Shown piece by piece: positions 56,986-64,000 of a stretch of DNA of 64,000 nt (positions are counted from its first letter, which is position 1; each line of letters begins with the position of its first letter). The stretch lies in assembly GCF_002954545.1 (NCBI RefSeq), contig NZ_MSCH01000003.1:2085991-2149990 (forward strand), written 5' to 3'. This DNA comes from Psychrosphaera saromensis. Its GTDB lineage: Bacteria > Pseudomonadota > Gammaproteobacteria > Enterobacterales > Alteromonadaceae. Both the position numbers and the translations under genes were made by a program. Under the pieces are notes generated by a model. It saw only the letters and a list, made by a program, of their open reading frames with translations. It made no database searches and had not been told where the DNA came from.

Positions 56986-57885
56986 ATGAATAAACGAGTA
57001 TTTGATGTTTCAGTAAAGGGCACTTGTTATTGCATTGGTTTTGATGCCATGGCAAGTCCCTGTGAAGTACTGATTGAAACTGATGATGCTCAGTTGGTTG
57101 ATAGATTAGCGCAACAAATAACGGCTGAAACTTGGCGAATAGAAGACAAGTTTAGTCGTTATAACCCCAACAGTCTTGTTAGTAAAATCAACAGGGCAAT
57201 GGGTAAAAGTATTCCAATCGACATAGAGACATTTAGGTTGTTGGAATTTGCGAATGAGTGTTTTTTATTAACCGACGGTTTATTTGATATTACCTCTGGG
57301 CTATTAAGAAAAGTCTGGCAGTTTGACGGCAGCAATAACATACCAAAGCAGTCGCAGATTAATGCCTTGTTGCCCCAAATCGACTGGCAACAAGTTCGTT
57401 ATACGGACTCAAGTATTACTTTGCCAGCAGGCATGGAAATCGACTTTGGTGGCATAGGTAAAGAGTATGCGGTGGATAAGGTGGTTCAGCTTATTGCTCA
57501 AACTTCGGATGCGCCTGTTTTAGTTAACTTTGGTGGTGATTTATGCGCGTCCAAAGCACGCAAAAACAACGAACCTTGGGTGGTTGGTATTGAGCTAAAA
57601 GGCATAAAAGAAAATACGGAAACCATCATTTCTTTTTCCCAAGGTGGGGTAGCCACCAGTGGCGATGCCAACCGCTATTTGCTGAAAGACAATGTTAGGT
57701 ATAGCCATATTTTAAATCCTAAAACAGGATGGCCAGTGCAAGGCTCAGCAAATTCAATAACGGTAGCGTCGCATAACTGTGTTCAAGCCGGAATGATAGC
57801 AACGATATCTATGTTGTTAGGCAAAGATGGGCAAGATTTTCTCGAACAAAATGGTTTTAAGTATTGGCTGTTTAACAACCAATAG
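56986..57885 (+). CDS. apbE: FAD:protein FMN transferase (ApbE family)
   Basis: 299 residues. Attaches FMN covalently to Ser/Thr of target proteins. Family blocks are present: FDAMASPCEVLIE, AETWRIEDKFSRYNPNSLVS, DGLFDITSGLL, IDFGGIGKEYAVDKV, and SHILNPKTGWPVQ with the metal-binding region after it. It has no evident signal peptide or lipobox, unlike typical exported ApbE, so its product may be cytoplasmic. It lies 78 bases after the DUF3570 gene and 35 before dsbD. Confidence 0.88.
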   Translation: MNKRVFDVSVKGTCYCIGFDAMASPCEVLIETDDAQLVDRLAQQITAETWRIEDKFSRYNPNSLVSKINRAMGKSIPIDIETFRLLEFANECFLLTDGLFDITSGLLRKVWQFDGSNNIPKQSQINALLPQIDWQQVRYTDSSITLPAGMEIDFGGIGKEYAVDKVVQLIAQTSDAPVLVNFGGDLCASKARKNNEPWVVGIELKGIKENTETIISFSQGGVATSGDANRYLLKDNVRYSHILNPKTGWPVQGSANSITVASHNCVQAGMIATISMLLGKDGQDFLEQNGFKYWLFNNQ

Positions 57886-57920
57886 CTTAATTTTTATATA
57901 AATTAAAAGGTAACCTCACA

Positions 57921-59798
57921 ATGGTTAAATCTAAATGTATTTTTAATAATATGAGACAACTGTTGTCACACGTTATTTTATTAGTATTGCTGACGACATC
58001 AATGTTTAGCATGTCTTCCGAAAGCCAACTCGATGAAGCTTCGGCAGCAGAGGTTGAATTTTTATCTGCCGATCAGGCATTTAAGTTTAGTTATGTGAAA
58101 GCGATTGTTAATCGCGATAGCGCCGACACTAACTTCAGTAATGCTGTCAGTATCAGTATTGATATAGCACCAGGTTATTACCTTTATAAAAGTAAAATCA
58201 AAGTGATGCTAGGCAATCAAGTATTGACCAATGTTGACTTGCCAAGAGGCTCGGCTCATTCGGATGAATATTTTGGTGAGCAGGAAGTGTATCGAGATGA
58301 GCTTAATTTCATCCTTGAGCTAAGTCAGACCGCACTTGAAAATGAAGTAAAACAAGAGGCTGAACTTAAGATCCGTTATCAAGGTTGTGCTGACTTACAG
58401 CTATGTTATCCACCAATCACTCAAAAAATATTATTAGCTGATTTAGGCTTGTCTCTGGATCTAGCTCAAACCCAAACCGCAGAACAAACAAAAAGTGAAC
58501 CTGCTACAAACGCGGGTGAATTGGATGCATTTTTAGACTCTGAAAATGTAGCTTGGAGTTTGTTTGTGTTCTTTCTACTAGGTTTAGGTTTGTCCTTTAC
58601 GCCTTGTGTTTTTCCAATGTATCCAATTTTGACTGGCATTATTGTTGGCCAAGGTGAGGCTATTTCCGTTAAACGAGGCTTTTTATTGTCGTTCTTTTAT
58701 GTGCAAGGTATGGCAATTACCTACACTATGTTAGGTGTCATTGTAGCCTTTGCAGGAATGCAATTTCAGGCTGCGTTTCAACATCCTGCGGTGCTTATCG
58801 GCTTAAGTATATTGTTTGTAGTATTAGCTCTGTCTATGTTTGGCGTAATTAACTTAGCCTTACCGGCGAGTTTACAGTTAAAACTGAATGCAATGAGTAA
58901 TCAACAACAGGGCGGTTCTTATGTAGGTGTTACCTTAATGGGCGTTATTTCCGGTTTAGTGGCCTCACCTTGTACAACCGCACCATTAACCGCTGCATTA
59001 TTGTATATTGCACAAGATGGCAATGTGCTATTTGGCGCTTCAGCCTTGTATGCGTTAAGCATAGGCATGGGCATTCCATTACTGATCTTAGGTAGTTCTG
59101 GTGGTAAATTATTACCAAGAGCTGGTGCTTGGATGAATGTGATAAAAAGTATCTTCGGTTTCTTATTGTTAGCGGTTCCGGTTTTATTATTACAACGTTT
59201 TATCCCAGAATTTTATGGTGAGCTATTATCAATTGCATTGTTACTGTCTTTTTCTATCTACTTGTATGTAGCTAATGGCGCTAAGTCTGGTCAAGACGGT
59301 TCAGCTGGTTTTTGGTATGGTGTAAGAAGCTTAGTTATATTCTTAATGCTGTTTTTTGCCAGCCACCAAGCTTATGATTTACTTGTGCCAAAAACGTCAA
59401 ATAATATGGCGAATAACAGCGCACAAACTCAAGAACGTCACTTTAAACAAGTGGCTTCATTAACTGAATTACAAAGTGAAATAGCCCTTGCGACACAAAC
59501 GGGTAAAACGGTTATTGTCGACTTATACGCGGACTGGTGTATTGCTTGTAAAGAGTTTGAGAAATACACCTTTAATCAAGCTAACGTGCAAAATGCGTTT
59601 GAAAATAGTGTGTTGTTACAGGTTAACCTTACCGATAGTTCGTCGGCGTTAAGTAAAGAAGTAATGAAACAGTTTAATGTATTGGGCTTACCGACTATAT
59701 TATTGTTTGATAAAGCGGGTAATGAATTGACTAATTCTAGAGTGACTGGTTACATGTCGGCAGATTTATTCACCGCGCATCTAGAGCAACACTTATGA
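57921..59798 (+). CDS. dsbD: Thiol:disulfide interchange protein DsbD
   Basis: 625 residues. Transfers electrons from cytoplasmic thioredoxin to periplasmic partners. N-terminal signal (about 12-30), immunoglobulin-like nDsbD domain with Cys pair in YQGCADLQLCYPP, eight membrane segments with the paired Cys in SFTPCVFPMYPIL and ASPCTTAPLTAALL, and a C-terminal thioredoxin domain with YADWCIACKEFEKYTF. Complete and regular. The context with TlpA-like and two-component genes suggests it feeds the local envelope redox system. Confidence 0.94.
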   Translation: MVKSKCIFNNMRQLLSHVILLVLLTTSMFSMSSESQLDEASAAEVEFLSADQAFKFSYVKAIVNRDSADTNFSNAVSISIDIAPGYYLYKSKIKVMLGNQVLTNVDLPRGSAHSDEYFGEQEVYRDELNFILELSQTALENEVKQEAELKIRYQGCADLQLCYPPITQKILLADLGLSLDLAQTQTAEQTKSEPATNAGELDAFLDSENVAWSLFVFFLLGLGLSFTPCVFPMYPILTGIIVGQGEAISVKRGFLLSFFYVQGMAITYTMLGVIVAFAGMQFQAAFQHPAVLIGLSILFVVLALSMFGVINLALPASLQLKLNAMSNQQQGGSYVGVTLMGVISGLVASPCTTAPLTAALLYIAQDGNVLFGASALYALSIGMGIPLLILGSSGGKLLPRAGAWMNVIKSIFGFLLLAVPVLLLQRFIPEFYGELLSIALLLSFSIYLYVANGAKSGQDGSAGFWYGVRSLVIFLMLFFASHQAYDLLVPKTSNNMANNSAQTQERHFKQVASLTELQSEIALATQTGKTVIVDLYADWCIACKEFEKYTFNQANVQNAFENSVLLQVNLTDSSSALSKEVMKQFNVLGLPTILLFDKAGNELTNSRVTGYMSADLFTAHLEQHL

Positions 59799-59859
59799 TC
59801 AGCGCCTAGAGTAAAACGCTTAAAGGCTAGTTACCGCAGCATCCAAAGATTTGAGAACC

Positions 59860-60519
59860 ATGAGAATATTATTAGTAGAAGATGATATACCGTTAGCACA
59901 AGGCCTAAAACATTCACTGCACAGAGAAGGTTATGCTTTGGACTGGGTGCAATTTGGCCAGTTAGCTATCGACACTGTAAACTCAGGTGATGTGGATCTG
60001 GTTATTCTTGATTTGGGTTTGCCCGATATGGACGGTTTGTCAGTATTACGTAAGCTCAAATCATTAAACAAACTGTTGCCTGTGTTAATATTAACAGCAC
60101 GGGACGGAGTGGAGAATAAAGTTGCGGGGCTGGACTTAGGCGCGGATGATTATTTAGCGAAACCATTTGATATTGCCGAATTATTGGCGAGAATAAGAGT
60201 ACTGGCTAGGCGAATTAACACACACCAAAGTTCTATCATTAGCATTATGGATGTGGAGCTTGATGTAAAAGCCAATTTAGTTAAGTTTCAGCAGCAAGAC
60301 GTTGAGTTTTCTCGTCGCGAATATATGATAGTCAAAGCGTTAATGGAAAGCGCTGGCAGAATTCAATCTAAAAACCAATTGGAAAATAGTCTGTACGAAT
60401 GGGGTGAAGAAGTGAGCAGTAATACAATAGAAGTTCACATTCATAATATTCGTAAAAAGCTGCCAAAAGAATTTATTAAAACCGTAAGAGGTGTGGGTTA
60501 CATAGTGAGAAAAAGCTAA
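59860..60519 (+). CDS. OmpR/PhoB-family response regulator
   Basis: 219 residues from ATG 59860 (MRILLVEDD); an upstream TTG at 59851 would add three residues. Receiver domain with Asp pair VEDD, phosphoacceptor in DLVILDLGLPDMDGLS, the Thr in LTARDG and Lys in AKPFD; C-terminal winged helix (FSRREYMIVKALMESAGRI ... TVRGVGYIVRK). It resembles QseB/PmrA regulators. The start codon of the kinase follows directly. Target genes are unknown; those nearby are envelope redox/metal genes. Confidence 0.92.
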   Translation: MRILLVEDDIPLAQGLKHSLHREGYALDWVQFGQLAIDTVNSGDVDLVILDLGLPDMDGLSVLRKLKSLNKLLPVLILTARDGVENKVAGLDLGADDYLAKPFDIAELLARIRVLARRINTHQSSIISIMDVELDVKANLVKFQQQDVEFSRREYMIVKALMESAGRIQSKNQLENSLYEWGEEVSSNTIEVHIHNIRKKLPKEFIKTVRGVGYIVRKS

Positions 60520-61905
60520 GTGTCAATTCAACGACAACTCTTATTACTGATCATTTCAGCGGTTACCTTAGCGACATTTTTTGCTGCGTTACACGGTTAT
60601 CAAGACAGCAGTAAACAGCTGGATAACGTGTTTGATCAAGAGCTGGTATCCATTGCTGAGTTTATTGCATCAAACAGTTCTGACGAGCTATCTAACGCAT
60701 CACCTGCAATAGAAACATCTAACCATAAAGGCGCAATAGTTAATCATTTTGTCTTCCAAGTATTTCATCAAGGTCAGTTAATTAATAAAAGTAACAATGC
60801 GCCGAATGAGCCAATTGTTGCTGATCAGCAAGACAACGTTGCTGGTGGGTTTAGTGAGCAGACATTTAATGATTTAAGGTGGCGTGTATATTCGTTAGGG
60901 GGTAACGGTAAACGTGTGTTGGTAGCACAGCCTATTGAATATCGAATTTTATCGGCTGAGTCGATACTTTTTGTGACTATTAAACCGATTGTTTTTACCA
61001 TTCCAATTATTGCGTTTTTGATCTTTTACATCATCAATAAAAGCTTAAAACCTTTGGTTGAATTGTCCCAGCAGCTAAAACTAAAAAGTAGTGACGACTT
61101 AACTCAGCTGCATGTTGATAATTTACCGCAAGAATTAACGCCAGTTGTTACTAGGCTCAATAGTTTGTTAGTTAAATTGGACAATGCTTTTGACCGAGAA
61201 AGGCAATTAACCGCCAACGCAGCGCATGAGTTACGTACACCTATCAGCGTATTAGCTATTACCAGCCATAATATTTTACAAGACTTTAATCAGCAGGTAT
61301 TAGAACAAAGCTCACTGGAAGAATTGCAAAGTAATGTTGAGCGGATGGCGCATGTTATTGAACAAATTATTGCATTGTATCGATACTCTTCTGACAACTT
61401 TAAAGACACGGTTAAGCCTGTCGAGCTAGATGAGGTGTTAAAAGAAGTCATAAGTAATAATTACGAGGCTTTGGCGAACAAAGGCCAAAATATTAGTTTA
61501 CTGCCATCTTCTAAGCCGCAAGTTATATTGGGTGAGACGTTTGCACTGTATACCTTGTTTGAAAATTTATTAAAAAATGCCATCAAATACAGCGGCAATA
61601 ACAGTGAAATTCAATTTCAAATCACAGAACAAGCCAACGGCGTAAACGTGAGTATTGAAGACAATGGCGTTGGTGTCAGTGATGCGGAGTTGGACAAGTT
61701 ATTTCAACCCTTTTATCGAGCAGGTTTGGCTAAGTCCAAGTACAAGCAATCGCAAGTCATTAAAGGTTCAGGTTTAGGCTTGTCGATTGTGAAACACATA
61801 ACTGACTTACACCATGGCGAGATAAACTGTTACCACAGTGCGTTAGGTGGCTTAGGTGTGAAAGTGTATTTCCCTATGAACCGTTTTGCTAAACATGAGG
61901 CGTAA
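60520..61905 (+). CDS. Sensor histidine kinase, QseC/PmrB-like
   Basis: 461 residues from GTG 60520, immediately after the regulator stop. Membrane segments about 7-26 and 148-172 enclose a periplasmic sensor of about 120 residues without a recognised fold; then HAMP-like region, H box NAAHELRTPISVLAI (phospho-His), N box ENLLKNAIKYS, and G boxes DNGVGVS and GSGLGLSIVKHI. Partner of the preceding regulator. Confidence 0.92.
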   Translation: MSIQRQLLLLIISAVTLATFFAALHGYQDSSKQLDNVFDQELVSIAEFIASNSSDELSNASPAIETSNHKGAIVNHFVFQVFHQGQLINKSNNAPNEPIVADQQDNVAGGFSEQTFNDLRWRVYSLGGNGKRVLVAQPIEYRILSAESILFVTIKPIVFTIPIIAFLIFYIINKSLKPLVELSQQLKLKSSDDLTQLHVDNLPQELTPVVTRLNSLLVKLDNAFDRERQLTANAAHELRTPISVLAITSHNILQDFNQQVLEQSSLEELQSNVERMAHVIEQIIALYRYSSDNFKDTVKPVELDEVLKEVISNNYEALANKGQNISLLPSSKPQVILGETFALYTLFENLLKNAIKYSGNNSEIQFQITEQANGVNVSIEDNGVGVSDAELDKLFQPFYRAGLAKSKYKQSQVIKGSGLGLSIVKHITDLHHGEINCYHSALGGLGVKVYFPMNRFAKHEA

Positions 61906-62268
61906 TTGATCATGTTTAAGAAATTATCTCCGCAGGTTTGGACCATATTATTAACTGTATTTTTAACTTTTCAGACGTTTGCTGAAACCCAAGTGTTTTA
62001 TCTCACCTTAGAAAATCATGTTTTTACCCCGTCATCGTTAGAAATACCGGCTAATAAAAAAGTCAAAGTGATCATTCACAATAAAGATAAGGTGCCAGAA
62101 GAGTTTGATAGCTTTGAGTTAAACCGAGAAAAAGTCATTTTTCCAGGCAAAAAAGCCGTTATTTATGTCGGCCCTTTACCTGCTGGCGAATATAAATATT
62201 TTGGTGAATATCATCCCAACTCTGCAAGAGGCAGGATTATTGTGAAAGGGGACGCCAATGTTAATTAA
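61906..62268 (+). CDS. Cupredoxin-like periplasmic protein
   Basis: 118-120 residues; TTG 61906 (GAGG five bases upstream) or ATG 61912. Signal peptide to about residue 26 (TFA/ET), then a small cupredoxin fold (YLTLENHVFTPSSLEIPANK, VIIHNKDKVPEEFDS, PAGEYKYFGEYHPNSARGRI). His and Glu ligands typical of EfeO-type or P19-linked cupredoxins are candidates; the classical Cys of blue copper proteins is absent. It overlaps the permease gene by 11 bases, the usual pairing of a cupredoxin with an FTR1/EfeU-type transporter. Confidence 0.82.
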   Translation: MIMFKKLSPQVWTILLTVFLTFQTFAETQVFYLTLENHVFTPSSLEIPANKKVKVIIHNKDKVPEEFDSFELNREKVIFPGKKAVIYVGPLPAGEYKYFGEYHPNSARGRIIVKGDANVN

Positions 62269-63106
62269 TACGGTTGTGCTGTTCTTACGTGATTTATTAC
62301 CGCTGTTTATTTTTATTTGTTATTTAAAGGCGACGTTAGAGTCTCAGGTTTTCACCTTAAAATATCAGCTGATTAGTGTTGTATTTGGCATTTTAGTCGC
62401 GGCGTTATTGTTTATAATTGCTGAGCCGTTGAGCGAATGTTTTGACGGACGTGGAACCGAATTAACCAAAGTATTGTTACTGACCATCTTTTATTTAAGC
62501 ATGTTAGTTGTCAGCATAAAGTCAGAGTTGCCGTCCTTATTTAAGAAGCTCGTACCTTCAAAGTTAGTAGCTAAGATTGCAGCTGTTAGTTTTGTTTCAT
62601 TGATTGCGGTAAATGGCAGTTCGTTTTTGATTTTCCTAGACGTGTATCTGCAGTTAAATATGTCGCCACTGGATGCCTCAGTTGCAGATAACCAAGCACT
62701 GAATGTTGTGATTGGTTTTGTGGTTGGCCTTGGTATTTGCGTCAGTTTTAGTGTGCTGTTCTTATTTATTTTAAGAGAACTAAAACAGTTAAATAAATTA
62801 TGGTTGGTAAAAACAGGATTGTTTTTATTTATTGCTGGTCAATTTAGCTATATCGTTTCCCAACTGACTCAAATAGACATGCTCTCAGCTGGTTATCCTG
62901 TCGTTAATTTTAGCCAATATATTCAAGATAGCTCGGAGTATGGTCATATCTTACATGCGCTGATTGGTTTTGAAACATCCCCGTCGTTTAACTTTTTACT
63001 GGTTTATTTTATCTCATTTTTATTACCTATTTTGTTGTTGAACACCCTTAGGTTTCGCTTACAAAGCCAAAATAAAATTGCACCGCAATATAAGGAAGAT
63101 TTATGA
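62258..63106 (+). CDS. EfeU/FTR1-like membrane protein lacking the REGLE motifs
   Basis: 282 residues, seven predicted membrane segments, the size and layout of EfeU. Recalled EfeU aligns end to end: its first REGLE position corresponds to FLRDLLPLFIFICYL (residues 9-23) and its second to LIAVNGSSFLIFLDVYLQ (about 118-135); the C-terminal block GHILHALIGFETSPS matches GTLMEGIFGYQEAPS. Both iron-binding REXXE motifs are replaced, so it is unlikely to move iron the usual way. It overlaps the cupredoxin gene in front and the beta-rich gene after it (ATGA). Confidence 0.72.
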   Translation: MLINTVVLFLRDLLPLFIFICYLKATLESQVFTLKYQLISVVFGILVAALLFIIAEPLSECFDGRGTELTKVLLLTIFYLSMLVVSIKSELPSLFKKLVPSKLVAKIAAVSFVSLIAVNGSSFLIFLDVYLQLNMSPLDASVADNQALNVVIGFVVGLGICVSFSVLFLFILRELKQLNKLWLVKTGLFLFIAGQFSYIVSQLTQIDMLSAGYPVVNFSQYIQDSSEYGHILHALIGFETSPSFNFLLVYFISFLLPILLLNTLRFRLQSQNKIAPQYKEDL

Positions 63107-63837
63107 AAAAATATATAAGTGCAAGCTTTGGTGAAGTGCTTAAGCTTGTCACTGGCATATTACTTTCATTGAGTTCAATGGTCGTTCAAGCGGACGGTGT
63201 GGTTGTTGATAAAGTTTATCATCCGTATGTGACCGCCAATGAAAAAGAGTTTGAATGGCGCTTATTGTCCAGTGAAACGGATGAAGCTAATCGACTGGCT
63301 CAGCGTTTAGGTTATGGGCAATCCATTTTGGAAAATCTGGCATTAGACTTTTATCTGATAGCGGAAAGAGACGATTATAAAGACTTTACCTTGCAAGCTG
63401 TAGAAGTTGAAGCCCGTTGGATGATGACAGAACAAGGCCAGTATTGGGCTGACTGGGGCTTATTGTTTGAGGTAGAAGCGGCAGAACGCAACGACAATAA
63501 AAGCTTTGAAATCACCTCAGGGTTAATATTTGAAAAAGAATTTGGCAAAAAAAGCTTAACCATGAATTTGTTTCTTATCCAAGAATGGGGTGATGTTATT
63601 CCAACGGAAATGGAAACTGAGTTTAGGTTGAAATATCGCTATCGTTATTTACCTGGTTTTCAACCAGCGATAGAGCTTTATACTGGAGAAGATTTTTTGG
63701 GTATTGGCCCAGCTATGATGGGTGTTCATCGTTTTAAAGGTCAGAAACAACTAAAGTGGGAAGTCGGTTTTATAACGGAAATAGCCCATTCTGGCAAAGA
63801 TCATTCGTTAAGATTTGCGTTGGAGTATGAGTTTTAA
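63103..63837 (+). CDS. Exported beta-rich protein of unknown function
   Basis: 244 residues. Signal peptide (about 12-31, cut near VQA/DG), then alternating strands with aromatic and acidic residues and a C-terminal ALEYEF ending in Phe, as in outer-membrane barrels. The start overlaps the permease stop (ATGA), so it belongs to the cupredoxin/permease operon. It may be an outer-membrane pore for the same substrate; no family recognised. The 86 bases after it contain a 14-base direct repeat, GTTGGCACTAGAAC twice (63881-63908). Confidence 0.65.
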   Translation: MKKYISASFGEVLKLVTGILLSLSSMVVQADGVVVDKVYHPYVTANEKEFEWRLLSSETDEANRLAQRLGYGQSILENLALDFYLIAERDDYKDFTLQAVEVEARWMMTEQGQYWADWGLLFEVEAAERNDNKSFEITSGLIFEKEFGKKSLTMNLFLIQEWGDVIPTEMETEFRLKYRYRYLPGFQPAIELYTGEDFLGIGPAMMGVHRFKGQKQLKWEVGFITEIAHSGKDHSLRFALEYEF

Positions 63838-63923
63838 TCTATGATTTTAAGCGTATGCTAAAAATAGATGGCAATAGAGCGTTGGCACTAGAACGTTGGC
63901 ACTAGAACCTTGAGGAGACTGTT

Positions 63924-64000
63924 ATGTTAACAAAAGACAATACGGGACTGATAGTAGTGGATATTCAGGGCAAACTGGCTCGGTTAGTCCATGACTCTGC
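63924..64000 (+). CDS. Isochorismatase-family hydrolase, 3'-truncated by the window edge
   Basis: Only the first 25 codons are present: MLTKDNTGLIVVDIQGKLAR. The VVDIQGKL block with its catalytic Asp is the N-terminal hallmark of isochorismatase-like cysteine hydrolases (YcaC-type). GAGGAG lies eight bases before the ATG. The rest is outside the window. Confidence 0.7.
   Translation, partial: MLTKDNTGLIVVDIQGKLARLVHDS

Overview
The window looks like chromosomal DNA of a low-GC marine gammaproteobacterium of the Alteromonadales (Colwellia/Thalassotalea/Psychrosphaera-like). This is inferred from a sodium-type flagellar MotY, a very long FimV, the AT-rich codon use, and gene orders typical of that group (pdxB-asd-fimV-truA-accD-folC-dedD-cvpA-purF; tig-clpP-clpX-lon-hupB-ppiD; leuS-lptE-holA-nadD-rsfS-rlmH-mrdA-rodA-rlpA-dacA-ybeD-lipB-lipA). 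I cannot name a genus from sequence alone.

Layout. 1-4.6 kb: the 3' end of motY, then on the minus strand a chemoreceptor with a NIT-type sensor and a stand-alone MnmC oxidoreductase domain. 4.8-18.2 kb (+): fabB, pdxB, asd, fimV, truA, accD, folC, dedD, cvpA, purF. 18.4-19.3 kb (-): folD. 19.5-20.05 kb: a five-tRNA operon (Pro, Arg, His, Leu, Pro) with a good promoter. 20.3-28.7 kb (+): the protein quality-control block tig, clpP, clpX, lon (with a sigma-32-like promoter), hupB, tRNA-Asp, ppiD. 28.7-29.96 kb: a small accessory island with a dispersed repeat, a gene remnant, an integron-type attC site, a one-gene cassette and a 15-copy heptamer tract that runs into the ychF stop codon. 30-46 kb (-): ychF, pth, rplY, lipA, lipB, ybeD, dacA, rlpA, rodA, mrdA, rlmH, rsfS, nadD, holA, lptE, leuS, i.e. 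cell elongation/wall synthesis, lipoylation and translation functions.

46-54.8 kb is the main accessory region: a MITE-like element with terminal inverted repeats, a small chemoreceptor, a second copy of the dispersed repeat, a two-gene operon pairing a 2TM + GAF-like membrane protein with a Panacea-domain protein, a second attC site, a DUF2971 gene, a WD40 lipoprotein gene bracketed by a 145-bp direct repeat, an SseB-domain gene, a polytopic membrane protein and an exported DUF985 cupin. Recurrent terminator cassettes and a short GGCCACCC-type motif separate these genes. No integrase or transposase gene lies in the window, so the attC sites look like remnants or an integrase-less cluster.

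54.9-63.8 kb (+) is a run of envelope redox/metal genes: TlpA-like thioredoxin, DUF4266 lipoprotein, DUF3570 protein, ApbE, DsbD, a two-component system, a cupredoxin, an EfeU/FTR1-like membrane protein that has lost both REGLE motifs, and a beta-rich exported protein. The window ends inside an isochorismatase-family gene.

The best candidates for new biology are the Panacea-coupled 2TM-GAF operon (48.66-50.02 kb), the attC-bearing cassettes, and the REGLE-less permease with its cupredoxin partner. All assignments are by reading motifs and recalled family features; no database search was run.
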